The position numbers were made by a program, and so were the translations under genes. From the NCBI RefSeq assembly GCF_001911425.1, contig NZ_MPPL01000001.1, positions 3,736,412 to 3,800,411 on the forward strand: a stretch of 64,000 bases of DNA, in the 5' to 3' direction. This document shows positions 26,839 to 34,545 of the stretch, one piece after another. This stretch comes from Mucilaginibacter polytrichastri. GTDB lineage: Bacteria > Bacteroidota > Bacteroidia > Sphingobacteriales > Sphingobacteriaceae. The notes beneath the pieces were generated by a model. The model did no database searches. It worked only from the letters and a program-made list of their open reading frames with translations, and was not told the origin of the DNA. Every line of letters starts with the position of its first letter. Positions within the stretch are counted from its first letter, which is position 1.

Positions 26839-28212
26839 TTACTTGTCTTTAAATACAATATCTAAACTATCAAAAATAGCACGTTTTGTTCGTTCCAGAT
26901 CAGTTTTTGTGTGGGCAGATGAAATAAATCCAACTTCGTAGCCCGAGGGGCCCAAATAAATGCCGCGGTTTAGCAGCTCGCGGTGCATTTTTTTGAATTT
27001 TTCCATGCTGGCCGGGTCAATATCTTCGGCCCTGCGGATAGCCGCCTGGCCGGTAAACGCAAACCAAAATATAGAACCGATATAGAATACTTTAAATTTA
27101 TAGTTACGCGCCGTAGCAAAACGCTGTATCGACTCGGCAAATTCTTCTGTTTTATTGTTCAGGTCGCGGTAAAAACCCATGCGCAACAGTTCTGTTACTT
27201 GGGCAATACCTGCTGCCATAGCAACCGGGTTGCCAGACAAGGTACCTGCCTGATAAACGGTACCTACAGGCGAAACATGGTCCATAATTTCGGCAGAGGC
27301 ACCATAAGCGCCAACCGGCAAACCACCACCTATAATTTTGCCATAGGTAAGAATATCCGGTTTAATCTGGTAATACCCAGCCGCACCCTCAAAACCTAAA
27401 CGAAAACCAGAGATCACTTCGTCGAAGATTAACAAGGTTCCGCTTTCGGTACAGATCTCGCGCAGAAACTGCAGGTATTCTTTCTCCTGTAATAGCAAAC
27501 CGTTGTTGGCCGGTACCGGCTCAATGATTACCGCTGCTATCTGATCTTTAAATTCGGCAAAGGCTTCTTTTAAAGCTTCACGGTCATTTAATGATACTAC
27601 AATGGTTTGCTCGGCAAATGCTTTAGGGATCCCTGCTGATGAGGTTTCGCCAAAGGTAACCAAACCACTGCCTGCCTTAACCAGTAATGAATCTGAGTGC
27701 CCGTGGTAGCAGCCCTCAAACTTTAAGATCTTATCGCGTTTGGTAAAGCCACGGGCTAAACGGATGGCCGACATTACTGCCTCGGTACCCGAGCTTACAA
27801 AACGTATTTTCTGGATGTATTTATTATTCTTCAGGATCAATTCGGCCAATTCATTTTCCAACGCAGTTGGTGCACCGAACGACATGCCATGTTGCAGCAC
27901 ATCAATTACTTTTTCGCGTATTTTGGCATTGTTATGGCCCAAAATAAGCGGCCCCCAAGAGCAGCAGTAATCAATAAACTGGTTACCATCGGCATCCCAC
28001 AGGTAGCTGCCATCGCCTTTTTCAATAAACAAGGGCGTACCATATACAGATTTAAACGCACGCACCGGCGAGTTTACCCCACCCGGAAAATACGTTTTAG
28101 CCTTCTCATACAATTCGGCAGATTTTTCGCGAACGATATCTGCCTTGCCTGTGGTATTCACAGGCTCTTCACCCTCTTTACCAGAAAATATTTTTTTAAA
28201 CGAATCGAACAT
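26839..28212 (-). CDS. hemL: glutamate-1-semialdehyde 2,1-aminomutase
   Basis: PLP enzyme making 5-aminolevulinate from glutamate-1-semialdehyde (C5 pathway, with HemA). Motifs: PGGVNSPVRAF, SSGTEAVMSAIRLARGFT, and the PLP lysine region TYGKIIGGGLPVGAYG. The ATG at 28212 gives 457 residues, with about 28 extra N-terminal residues before the usual fold; GTG at 28161 (codon 18) is an alternative start. The histidine kinase gene begins 3 bases downstream. Confidence 0.96.
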   Translation of the reverse strand: MFDSFKKIFSGKEGEEPVNTTGKADIVREKSAELYEKAKTYFPGGVNSPVRAFKSVYGTPLFIEKGDGSYLWDADGNQFIDYCCSWGPLILGHNNAKIREKVIDVLQHGMSFGAPTALENELAELILKNNKYIQKIRFVSSGTEAVMSAIRLARGFTKRDKILKFEGCYHGHSDSLLVKAGSGLVTFGETSSAGIPKAFAEQTIVVSLNDREALKEAFAEFKDQIAAVIIEPVPANNGLLLQEKEYLQFLREICTESGTLLIFDEVISGFRLGFEGAAGYYQIKPDILTYGKIIGGGLPVGAYGASAEIMDHVSPVGTVYQAGTLSGNPVAMAAGIAQVTELLRMGFYRDLNNKTEEFAESIQRFATARNYKFKVFYIGSIFWFAFTGQAAIRRAEDIDPASMEKFKKMHRELLNRGIYLGPSGYEVGFISSAHTKTDLERTKRAIFDSLDIVFKDK

Positions 28213-28222
28213 TTTTGTTTCA

Positions 28223-28288
28223 GTTGTCTGTTATCAGTTGTCAGTTGTCAGTGACCCTGCTTAATGCAGACAACTGATAACAGACAAC
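28223..28288. repeat. perfect 20-bp inverted repeat between hemB and hemL
   Basis: GTTGTCTGTTATCAGTTGTC (28223-28242) is exactly complementary to 28269-28288, with a 26-base loop. There is no T-run, so it is more a transcript-processing or repeat structure than an intrinsic terminator. Confidence 0.85.
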
Positions 28289-28300
28289 CGACAACTCATT

Positions 28301-29272
28301 TTATAGCCATTTATTCAACAATACTTCTTTAGCGTGGTAGGTTAATATCGATGTTGCACCGGCACGTTTAAAGCTTGTTAAAACTTCTGTGATGGCACGT
28401 TGCTCATTTAACCAGCCATTTTGTACAGCAGCCTTTATCATGGCATACTCACCGCTTACATTATACGCTGCAATGGGCAGTTCAGTACTATCTTTCAATA
28501 ATTTAATTACATCCAAATATGGCAAACCTGGCTTTACCATTAAAAAGTCGGCACCCTCTGCCTCATCTAAACGGGCCTCAATAAGAGCTTCGCGCTGGTT
28601 GGCAGGGTTCATCTGGTAGCTTTTTTTATCACCAAATTTGGGTGCAGAACCCAACGCATCCCTAAAGGGGCCATAAAATGCACTGGCATATTTAGCAGTG
28701 TACGACATGATGGATACGTTGGTAAAACCTTCATTATCCAATGCCTCGCGAATATAACCCACGCGGCCATCCATCATATCTGATGGGGCAATAATATCGG
28801 CACCTGCGCGTGCATGCGCTATCGACATTTTGGCTAAAACGGCTAAAGTTTCGTCATTCAGAATCTCGCCGTTTTCAACAATCCCATCGTGGCCGTCGCT
28901 GCTGTACGGGTCCATCGCTACATCGGTTACCACACAGGCTTCAGGGAAATGTTTTTTCACTTCACTAATGGCACGCAGGTAAAGGCTTTCTTCGCGATGA
29001 CTTTCTGTAGCGTACTTATCTTTCAGCGCCTCATCAATATTAGGGAAAAGATCAAAGGCCTTTAAGCCCAGGTTCATACAGCTTTCTACTTCACGCAGTA
29101 AATTATCAATAGAATAACGGAAAATACCCGGCATAGATGATACTTCTGTTTTTTGATTATTACCTTCTACTATAAACAGTGGAAAAATAAGGTTAGCTGC
29201 ACTAACATGTGTTTCCTGCACCATTTGGCGTATCACTTCACTTTTCCTGTTCCTTCTTGGTCTCTGTAACAT
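28301..29272 (-). CDS. hemB: delta-aminolevulinic acid dehydratase (porphobilinogen synthase)
   Basis: Joins two 5-aminolevulinates to porphobilinogen. 323 residues. Active-site lysines are in SYTAKYASAFYGPF and FLMVKPGLPYLD. The metal-site region reads DVAMDPYSSDGHDGI, with Asp and Ser where zinc-type enzymes have three cysteines, so this should be a Mg-type enzyme. ATG at 29272. Confidence 0.96.
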   Translation of the reverse strand: MLQRPRRNRKSEVIRQMVQETHVSAANLIFPLFIVEGNNQKTEVSSMPGIFRYSIDNLLREVESCMNLGLKAFDLFPNIDEALKDKYATESHREESLYLRAISEVKKHFPEACVVTDVAMDPYSSDGHDGIVENGEILNDETLAVLAKMSIAHARAGADIIAPSDMMDGRVGYIREALDNEGFTNVSIMSYTAKYASAFYGPFRDALGSAPKFGDKKSYQMNPANQREALIEARLDEAEGADFLMVKPGLPYLDVIKLLKDSTELPIAAYNVSGEYAMIKAAVQNGWLNEQRAITEVLTSFKRAGATSILTYHAKEVLLNKWL

Positions 29273-29283
29273 AATTAGTCAAT

Positions 29284-29358
29284 AGTCCATGGTCTATAGT
29301 CGATAGACGCTTCTTTATAAATATTACGCCATGGACTATCGACTATAGACCATGGACT
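29284..29358. repeat. perfect 23-bp inverted repeat between hemCD and hemB
   Basis: The 23 bases at 29284-29306 (starting AGTCCATGGTCTATAG) are exactly complementary to 29336-29358, with a 29-base loop. The arm contains the palindrome CCATGG. Same design as the hairpin between hemB and hemL. Confidence 0.85.
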
Positions 29359-29367
29359 GAAAACTAT

Positions 29368-30942
29368 TTATAACCCAAACACTGCCTCAGACAACCCGAT
29401 TTCATCGGGCGAAAAAGGCAATGTGTATTTTATATTCAATTCATCCAACGTGCGGCCGGTTGATTTACCGATGGCCACAATTTGCTGGTGATTATCAAGC
29501 AGGTGACGCTCAAAATAATTCTCTACGTTAGATGGGCTGGTAAATACCAGTACATCGGCTGATGATGCAGGCGCGGTTTCATCCAAAACTGTTTCATATA
29601 CCGGTAAGTCGATGATCTTGGTATCGGCAGATAAGCCCTGGTGGATACTCCTCATCGGGTTCTCGGCACCTGGAAATAATATGGTACTGCCATTTGCCAG
29701 TTTAGCAAAATCGCGTGCAACCTCGGCAGTATCATTGCTTTGGCCTACGTAATCTGCAAAATGGCCTTTTTTACGCAGCATGTCTTCAGATCCGCTACCC
29801 ATTACACCAAATTTTACCGGGTGCGGAAACTTAGGCTCCAGTTGGAAAAAATATTCTACAGCGTTTTTGCTGGTAAAAAACACCCACTCCACACTGCGCA
29901 AAATATAAGAATCAAACTTGTTGATCACCGGTACGGTACGGATCAGCGAGCGGTCCTCTATCTCAATGCCATGTTTCTCCAACGCACGGCGGAAATAACT
30001 TTGCGAACCCAGATCGCGGGAGATAAATACTTTTGCCGGGTACTTGCGGTCTTTACTAAAGCGCGCAACAATTTGCTCGGGTAAACCATCCAGGTTATTA
30101 GTTTGGATAAACAACCTATCGGGGAAACCTTCGCCATCATCGGCCTTTGAAGTAAATATCTGGAAAGCACCCTCGTGCTTGCGGCAATAAACGCCTAATG
30201 GTAAGTGGCAACCGCCGCCAAATAAGTTTAACACTTTACGCTCAACAAATAGCTGTTCGGCCACATCGGGGTGGTTAATGGATTGTAAACGTTCAAACAG
30301 CTCGTGGTCATTCTCGCGAATCTGAATGGCCATAACACCCTGTGCCGGTGCCGGGATTAATTCTGTTGGCGGTAATTCTTCTACCAGAAATTCACTCAAG
30401 TCTAAACCCAAACGAGAGATACCGGCTTTAGCCAGCATAATGGCATCATATTTTTCGTCGCGCAGTTTTTGGATACGGGTATTTACGTTACCGCGCAGGT
30501 CATCAATTTCCAGATCGGGGCGTACAGCTAATAACTGCGCACGCCTGCGATTTGAAGAGGTACCAACCCGGCCGCCAAACTTTACCGACAGCTTTTGGTG
30601 AACATCCACACAGTCTTTCAGGATCAACAACAACTCAGACGGGTCTTCCCTTTCTGAAACCGCTGCAATGATAAGTCCCGGCGGGTTCTCTGTCGGCAGG
30701 TCTTTGTGCGAATGAACCGCTATATCTACTTTGCCTGCCAATAATTCTTCTTCAATCTCTTTGGTGAAAAACCCTTTACCCTCCAACTTATCAAAGCTGA
30801 GGTTCAGGATACGATCGCCCTGTGTTTTAATAATCTTAAGCTCGGCAGTTATACCAATGCTGGCCAGCTCATTTTTTACAAAATTTGCCTGCCATAAAGC
30901 CAAATCGCTGCCGCGTGTTCCTATAAGTAATTTTCTTTCCAA
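29368..30942 (-). CDS. hemC: fused hydroxymethylbilane synthase - uroporphyrinogen-III synthase
   Basis: 524 residues. Residues 1-~300 are HemC: RKLLIGTRGSDLALWQ, VGTSSNRRRAQLL, and C245 in FGGGCHLPLG, the cysteine that carries the dipyrromethane cofactor. From about residue 305 (PAKVFISRDLGSQSYFRRAL) the sequence is a HemD domain (VEWVFFTSKNAVEYFF, DVLVFTSPSNVENYF, VAIGKSTGRTL). The fusion channels unstable hydroxymethylbilane to ring closure. The start is TTG (30942-30940); no in-frame ATG fits. A TTG/TAnnTTTG promoter lies 22-53 bases upstream. Confidence 0.95.
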   Translation of the reverse strand: MERKLLIGTRGSDLALWQANFVKNELASIGITAELKIIKTQGDRILNLSFDKLEGKGFFTKEIEEELLAGKVDIAVHSHKDLPTENPPGLIIAAVSEREDPSELLLILKDCVDVHQKLSVKFGGRVGTSSNRRRAQLLAVRPDLEIDDLRGNVNTRIQKLRDEKYDAIMLAKAGISRLGLDLSEFLVEELPPTELIPAPAQGVMAIQIRENDHELFERLQSINHPDVAEQLFVERKVLNLFGGGCHLPLGVYCRKHEGAFQIFTSKADDGEGFPDRLFIQTNNLDGLPEQIVARFSKDRKYPAKVFISRDLGSQSYFRRALEKHGIEIEDRSLIRTVPVINKFDSYILRSVEWVFFTSKNAVEYFFQLEPKFPHPVKFGVMGSGSEDMLRKKGHFADYVGQSNDTAEVARDFAKLANGSTILFPGAENPMRSIHQGLSADTKIIDLPVYETVLDETAPASSADVLVFTSPSNVENYFERHLLDNHQQIVAIGKSTGRTLDELNIKYTLPFSPDEIGLSEAVFGL

Positions 30943-30963
30943 AGAGTGTAATTATTTGATCTG

Positions 30964-30995
30964 CAAATTTAATTTTTATAAGGACGTACCCACAA
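30964..30995 (-). promoter_or_regulatory. candidate hemCD promoter, Bacteroidota type
   Basis: Minus strand: TTG (30995-30993), 21-base spacer, TAAATTTG (30971-30964), matching the TTG / TAnnTTTG pattern; leader to the TTG start codon would be very short (about 15 nt). Confidence 0.55.
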
Positions 30996-31024
30996 TTTTT
31001 ATTGCAATGTGAAGATTAGCTGAC

Positions 31025-31048
31025 TGTGTGGATATTACATATCACACA
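31025..31048. promoter_or_regulatory. Crp/Fnr-like palindrome upstream of hemCD
   Basis: TGTGTGGATATTACATATCA followed by CACA: arms TGTGTG(G)ATAT and ATATCACACA pair almost perfectly. The shape TGTG...TCACA resembles Crp/Fnr-family sites. It is centred about 40 bases upstream of the TTG promoter element, a position expected for an activator. Confidence 0.45.
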
Positions 31049-31158
31049 TTAGCTTTGCTTTGTTGAAAATAAGAATTTTTAGGGGATAAATGGCGGGAAT
31101 GGCTTAAGAAAAGGCAAGTCAATATAATATAGGTTCTGCGCTATTAAAGTCAGAACTT

Positions 31159-31199
31159 ATCGCTCGGGGATTGCTTCGTCGTACCTCCTCGCAATGACG
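31159..31199. repeat. partial 'GCAATCTCGT' repeat
   Basis: ATCGCTCGGGGATTGCTTCG then CCTCCTCGCAATGACGG: right half of the element only. Confidence 0.7.
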
Positions 31200-31232
31200 G
31201 AAATGAAGACGAATGTTTTGTAAAATATAAAA

Positions 31233-32459
31233 CTAATTATTAGCGATCAAAATCTCTTTGGCCATTACCATGGGTACGCTGATGTACTTTTTCTCCATGT
31301 AATTCATTACTTTCTCAAGTATTTCGCGCGATTGTTGATCCATGCCCTGCACTTCATCTGCAAAAACAGAATTGATGGCGGTATTGCGGATCTCTTTGAT
31401 CTTCTCGGGCACCTGGCGCATAGCCACTTCAATACGGCGTTGCTTTAGTTGTGGGATAAAGTCGTGAATGTTTTCTGCAATGATTTTTTCTGCATGTACC
31501 AGTTCCTGGTAACGCTCCTGCATGTTCTTTTTAGCAATTTCGTTTAGCGAGTGAACTTCGATAAAGTTAACCGGAAAATTAACCAGCACTTCGGGATCAG
31601 TATCATTAGGGATAGCCAGATCTACAATGGTTTTTTTATCCGTATCGCCATTCAGCAACGAAGCATAGATCTCCGGTGTAATAATGGGCTGTGTGGCAGC
31701 TGTACAAGTAATAATTACATCGAAACCTTTTTTGTAGGTTTTTAATGTTTCCAGATCATAAGCAGTACCTTTTAATTCTACGGCTAATTCTTGTGCGCTA
31801 CCTAGCGTACGGTTAAAAACCGAGAAGTTGGAGTACTTATGCTTTTGCAGGTATTTAGAAATATTACGGTTGGTTTCGCCTGCACCAATAATTAAGATAC
31901 GTGCATCCGAAGAAAGTTTAAGGTCTTTAAGCTTACGGTAAGCTAATGATACAACCGAAATAGGATTTTTAGAAATATTGGTATGGGTATAAACTTCTTT
32001 AGCAGCTTTAACTACACAGCTCATTACCATACGCAGGTAATCGTCTGTTAGGCCTGCCATGCGGCAGCTTTCGTAAGCTTTACGTAATTGGGCTAAAATT
32101 TCTTTTTCGCCAACAATTAAACTTTCTAAAGAGCAAGAGGTGCGCAGCAGGTGGTTCAACGCTTCCTGATCTTCATAGATATTAGCGGCATCTAAAAAGG
32201 TTTCGGTATAACCCGGGCAAAGGCCCATATCTAAAGCATGAAAAAATTTACGGGTGAAGTCGCGGTCTACAACTTGCGGGGTAGCCATTACAAAGGCAAC
32301 GCGGTTGCAGGTAGAAAGGTAAAAAATCTCCGGAATGTCAAACAGTTCCTTTACTTGTTTAAGCTTAGGGGTCAGGTCTTCCTGACAAATAACCAGTTTG
32401 CCTAGTTCCTTCAGTTCGATCTGTTTATGTGAAAATGCTATAACCTTTAAATACTTCAA
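31233..32459 (-). CDS. hemA: glutamyl-tRNA reductase
   Basis: First step of the C5 haem pathway, reducing Glu-tRNA(Glu) to glutamate-1-semialdehyde. 408 residues. Catalytic C51 lies in FYLSTCNRVAF; SCSLESLIVGEKEILAQLR and the NADPH Rossmann motif LIIGAGETNRNIS are present, with a C-terminal dimerisation helix. The start codon is TTG (32459-32457), with no alternative in-frame ATG near. The upstream region has a TTG/TAnnTTTG promoter overlapping a repeated TTTGTCAA site. Confidence 0.96.
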   Translation of the reverse strand: MKYLKVIAFSHKQIELKELGKLVICQEDLTPKLKQVKELFDIPEIFYLSTCNRVAFVMATPQVVDRDFTRKFFHALDMGLCPGYTETFLDAANIYEDQEALNHLLRTSCSLESLIVGEKEILAQLRKAYESCRMAGLTDDYLRMVMSCVVKAAKEVYTHTNISKNPISVVSLAYRKLKDLKLSSDARILIIGAGETNRNISKYLQKHKYSNFSVFNRTLGSAQELAVELKGTAYDLETLKTYKKGFDVIITCTAATQPIITPEIYASLLNGDTDKKTIVDLAIPNDTDPEVLVNFPVNFIEVHSLNEIAKKNMQERYQELVHAEKIIAENIHDFIPQLKQRRIEVAMRQVPEKIKEIRNTAINSVFADEVQGMDQQSREILEKVMNYMEKKYISVPMVMAKEILIANN

Positions 32460-32481
32460 TGCCGTTATAAATTTGACTCAA

Positions 32482-32515
32482 CAAAATTACGTTCAATATA
32501 TCCTTCCTTTGTCAA
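32482..32515 (-). promoter_or_regulatory. candidate hemA promoter
   Basis: Minus strand: TTG (32515-32513), 23-base spacer, TAATTTTG (32489-32482), which matches TAnnTTTG. The expected start of transcription is only about 20 bases before the TTG start codon. Confidence 0.5.
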
Positions 32516-32531
32516 TGATTTGTCAAAGGAA
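32504..32531. promoter_or_regulatory. candidate operator upstream of hemA
   Basis: TTCCTTTG (32504-32511) is inverted as CAAAGGAA (32524-32531). Within it TTTGTCAA occurs twice as a direct repeat (32508-32515 and 32519-32526), 11 bp apart, i.e. one helical turn. It overlaps the upstream element of the candidate hemA promoter, as expected for a regulator site. Confidence 0.45.
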
Positions 32532-32619
32532 AACAAAATAGAACGATTTTAAATTAGGTTTAAATAGTTATTAAAACTGTAACTTAAGCTGTTTACGTAC
32601 ATAAACAAAGCCAGCAAAT

Positions 32620-32994
32620 ATGCGAATCTTTAGAAATATTAACGTAGTGATCCTCGTCATTTTTTATGCAATTGCAGGCATCAATCATTTTTGGCATCCA
32701 AAGGGATATATCAAGATCATCCCCGATTATATTCCCTACCCTTCGCTAATGAACATCCTATCAGGCGCATGTGAACTGATATTCAGCGTTATGATGATTT
32801 TTCCGGCAACCCGGCCGCTTGCAGGATGGCTTATTGTAGCCATGCTGGCTGCATTTTTACCGGTACACATTACCATGGTTTATGACGCCCCGATGAGGCT
32901 AGGGAAGCTCGAAGTTACACCCTTTATTGCCTGGGCAAGGCTGCTTTTGCAACCGGCGTTAATGTATTGGGCCTGGTGGAGTACGAGGGTGTAG
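32620..32994 (+). CDS. DoxX-like small membrane protein
   Basis: 124 residues with four predicted membrane helices (residues ~7-23, 44-64, 66-86, 98-116), the topology of DoxX/MauE-type proteins. N-terminal VVILVIFYAIAGINHFWHPKGY fits DoxX-like sequences of Bacteroidota. Function unknown. Divergent from hemA. Confidence 0.72.
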   Translation: MRIFRNINVVILVIFYAIAGINHFWHPKGYIKIIPDYIPYPSLMNILSGACELIFSVMMIFPATRPLAGWLIVAMLAAFLPVHITMVYDAPMRLGKLEVTPFIAWARLLLQPALMYWAWWSTRV

Positions 32995-33041
32995 GCTGGG
33001 TTAATATTAATAATGTCCTTTTAGCGATTGTATTTCCAGAA

Positions 33042-33275
33042 TTACGATCTTGTTTTGGCATACATCTGATAAATGATCCTATGCTCCCCGTTAATTTTCC
33101 GAGACCACGAACCTGAAAGCTCATGTTTTAATGGCTCGGGTTTGCCAATACCCTCAAAAGGATTTTCTTGTATAGCAGTTATCAATTGTTGAATCTTTTT
33201 CTGAATAGATTTATTACCGGTTTGCTTCCAATATTGCAAATGTACAACAGCCTTGGGAGCAAAAACTACTTCCAT
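33042..33275 (-). CDS. YoeB-type toxin (mRNA interferase)
   Basis: 77 residues of the Txe/YoeB family of the RelE fold: VVHLQYWKQTGNKSIQKKIQ, then DPFxG-like NPFEGIGKPEPLKHELSGSW and the catalytic-end SRKINGEHRIIYQMY. The family cleaves mRNA at the ribosome. Starts 10 bases inside the end of the upstream antitoxin gene. Confidence 0.9.
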   Translation of the reverse strand: MEVVFAPKAVVHLQYWKQTGNKSIQKKIQQLITAIQENPFEGIGKPEPLKHELSGSWSRKINGEHRIIYQMYAKTRS

Positions 33276-33469
33276 AAATCTTCAATGGCAGTTTTTACGC
33301 CTTTACCATTTTTTATATCTTCTCTGGCTTGTAAAATATCTTTAACAAATTCCGGATCGTAGGGGCTTTTTTTGGTTTCAAAATCAATTTTCAACGCTTT
33401 TGCAATTGCCTTCAAAGCAGTTAACTGCTCTTTGTTTTTGGGGTGCATAATCATTGTTTCCATATCCAA
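33266..33469 (-). CDS. antitoxin, DUF2683-like
   Basis: 67 residues, rich in charged residues: NKEQLTALKAIAKALKIDFE, then a C-terminal DILQAREDIKNGKGVKTAIE. This matches small antitoxins paired with YoeB in Bacteroidota. Overlaps the toxin gene by 10 bp, ensuring coupled synthesis. ATG 33469 is used; ATGs at codons 3, 6 and 8 are alternatives. Confidence 0.8.
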   Translation of the reverse strand: MDMETMIMHPKNKEQLTALKAIAKALKIDFETKKSPYDPEFVKDILQAREDIKNGKGVKTAIEDLWK

Positions 33470-33560
33470 ATTTACATTTGTTTTTCCCGTTTTGTTTTCC
33501 TACTGTATAAAGTATGATTATTTGGTAACAATGTATCTTCACATGCGTTATAACACCCAA

Positions 33561-34409
33561 ATGATCCAGAATAAAACTTATACCATACCGGGCGCTAAAG
33601 GCCGTTTAATGCTGGCCGACCTTACCTATAACGATGTTAACCCTAATGCACCTCTCATTATTTTTGTGCATGGCTTTAAGGGCTTTAAAGATTGGGGAAC
33701 CCACCACCTGGTGGCCAGTTACTTTGCCGAAAACGGTTACCGGGTGCTGAAATTTAATTTCTCGCATAATGGCACAACGCCCGATGCCCCGCTGGAGTTT
33801 GGTGACCTGATCGCTTTTAGTGAAAACACTTTTTCTATCGAACTGGAAGATCTCAACTACGTGATTGATTTTGTGGCCGGTGGTTCGGCCATATCAATTG
33901 CCGATAGCGTTATATTGCTGGGGCACAGCATGGGTGGTGGCATCAGCATTATTAAAGCTGCCGAAGATGATCGCGTAAGCCATTTAATTACCATGGCATC
34001 GGTAGCTAATTTCCGTAACCTGTGGCCTAAACAACTGGAAGCGCAATGGAAGCTAACAGGCACATTCTATTTCCCTAATTCGCGCACCGGGCAACAGATG
34101 CCGGTAAAGGCAACTTTACTGGACGATCTGGATAAAAATGCGGCACGCTTAAATATACTTGCGCAAGCTGCCAGCGTTAAACAGCCCTGGTTAATTACAC
34201 ATGGCACCGCCGATAATACCGTGGCCATAAGCCATGCGCACGATTTAAAACGTATGCAACCCCATGCCGAATTATTGATACTACCCAATGCCGACCATGC
34301 ATTTAATGCTTACCATCCGTATTTTAAGGATACCTTGCCGACAGCATTACACGAATTGTGCAAAAAATCTGTAACATTTTTAAAAGCGAACGATCAAAAC
34401 AAAGGGTAA
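33561..34409 (+). CDS. alpha/beta hydrolase (serine esterase/acyl hydrolase)
   Basis: 282 residues from ATG 33561 (MIQNKTYTIPGAKGRL). The open frame continues upstream to 33372 across the antitoxin gene on the other strand; that extension is hydrophobic and unlikely. ATGs at 33531 and 33543 are possible. Oxyanion HGFKGFKDWG, nucleophile serine in LGHSMGGG, catalytic Asp in ITHGTADNTV and His in LPNADHAFN. Resembles dienelactone hydrolase-like enzymes; the substrate is unknown. Confidence 0.88.
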   Translation: MIQNKTYTIPGAKGRLMLADLTYNDVNPNAPLIIFVHGFKGFKDWGTHHLVASYFAENGYRVLKFNFSHNGTTPDAPLEFGDLIAFSENTFSIELEDLNYVIDFVAGGSAISIADSVILLGHSMGGGISIIKAAEDDRVSHLITMASVANFRNLWPKQLEAQWKLTGTFYFPNSRTGQQMPVKATLLDDLDKNAARLNILAQAASVKQPWLITHGTADNTVAISHAHDLKRMQPHAELLILPNADHAFNAYHPYFKDTLPTALHELCKKSVTFLKANDQNKG

Positions 34410-34429
34410 AACTAGCTTTACAATATAAT

Positions 34430-34524
34430 TCCCCTCTTGAGAGGGGTTAGGGGGTGTGTTCTTTACCGCGCAGATCCCCCCTGCAACAACACATGCTTTC
34501 GCGCGTGCTCCGAGAGGGGAATAA
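34430..34524. repeat. interspersed element with ATTCCCCTCT / AGAGGGGAAT ends
   Basis: ATTCCCCTCTTGAGAGGGGT at one end and CGAGAGGGGAATAA at the other, with GTTAGGGGGTGTGTTC and AACACATGC between. About 95 bp, no coding capacity, between the hydrolase and MBL genes. Confidence 0.75.
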
Positions 34525-34545
34525 AAACTAAAGAAAAAAACATCA

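Larger units (their letters stand above)
30943..31232. other. hemA-hemCD intergenic region (290 bp)
   Basis: No gene found. It holds a candidate promoter (30964-30995), a TGTG...CACA palindrome (31025-31048) and a partial 'GCAATCTCGT' repeat (31159-31199). This is the largest gap in the haem cluster and probably starts a separate transcript for hemCD onward. Confidence 0.7.

Noticed and set aside
29740..30084. Antisense open frame of 114 codons opposite hemCD
   Set aside because: Lies fully within the hemCD coding region, with no family features or promoter.
30964..31232. Small RNA gene in the hemA-hemCD gap
   Set aside because: The region is explained by promoter, palindrome and repeat; no terminator-like hairpin was seen.
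33372..33560. N-terminal extension of the alpha/beta hydrolase
   Set aside because: Overlaps the antitoxin gene on the other strand and lacks family similarity; the ATG at 33561 fits the hydrolase N-terminus.
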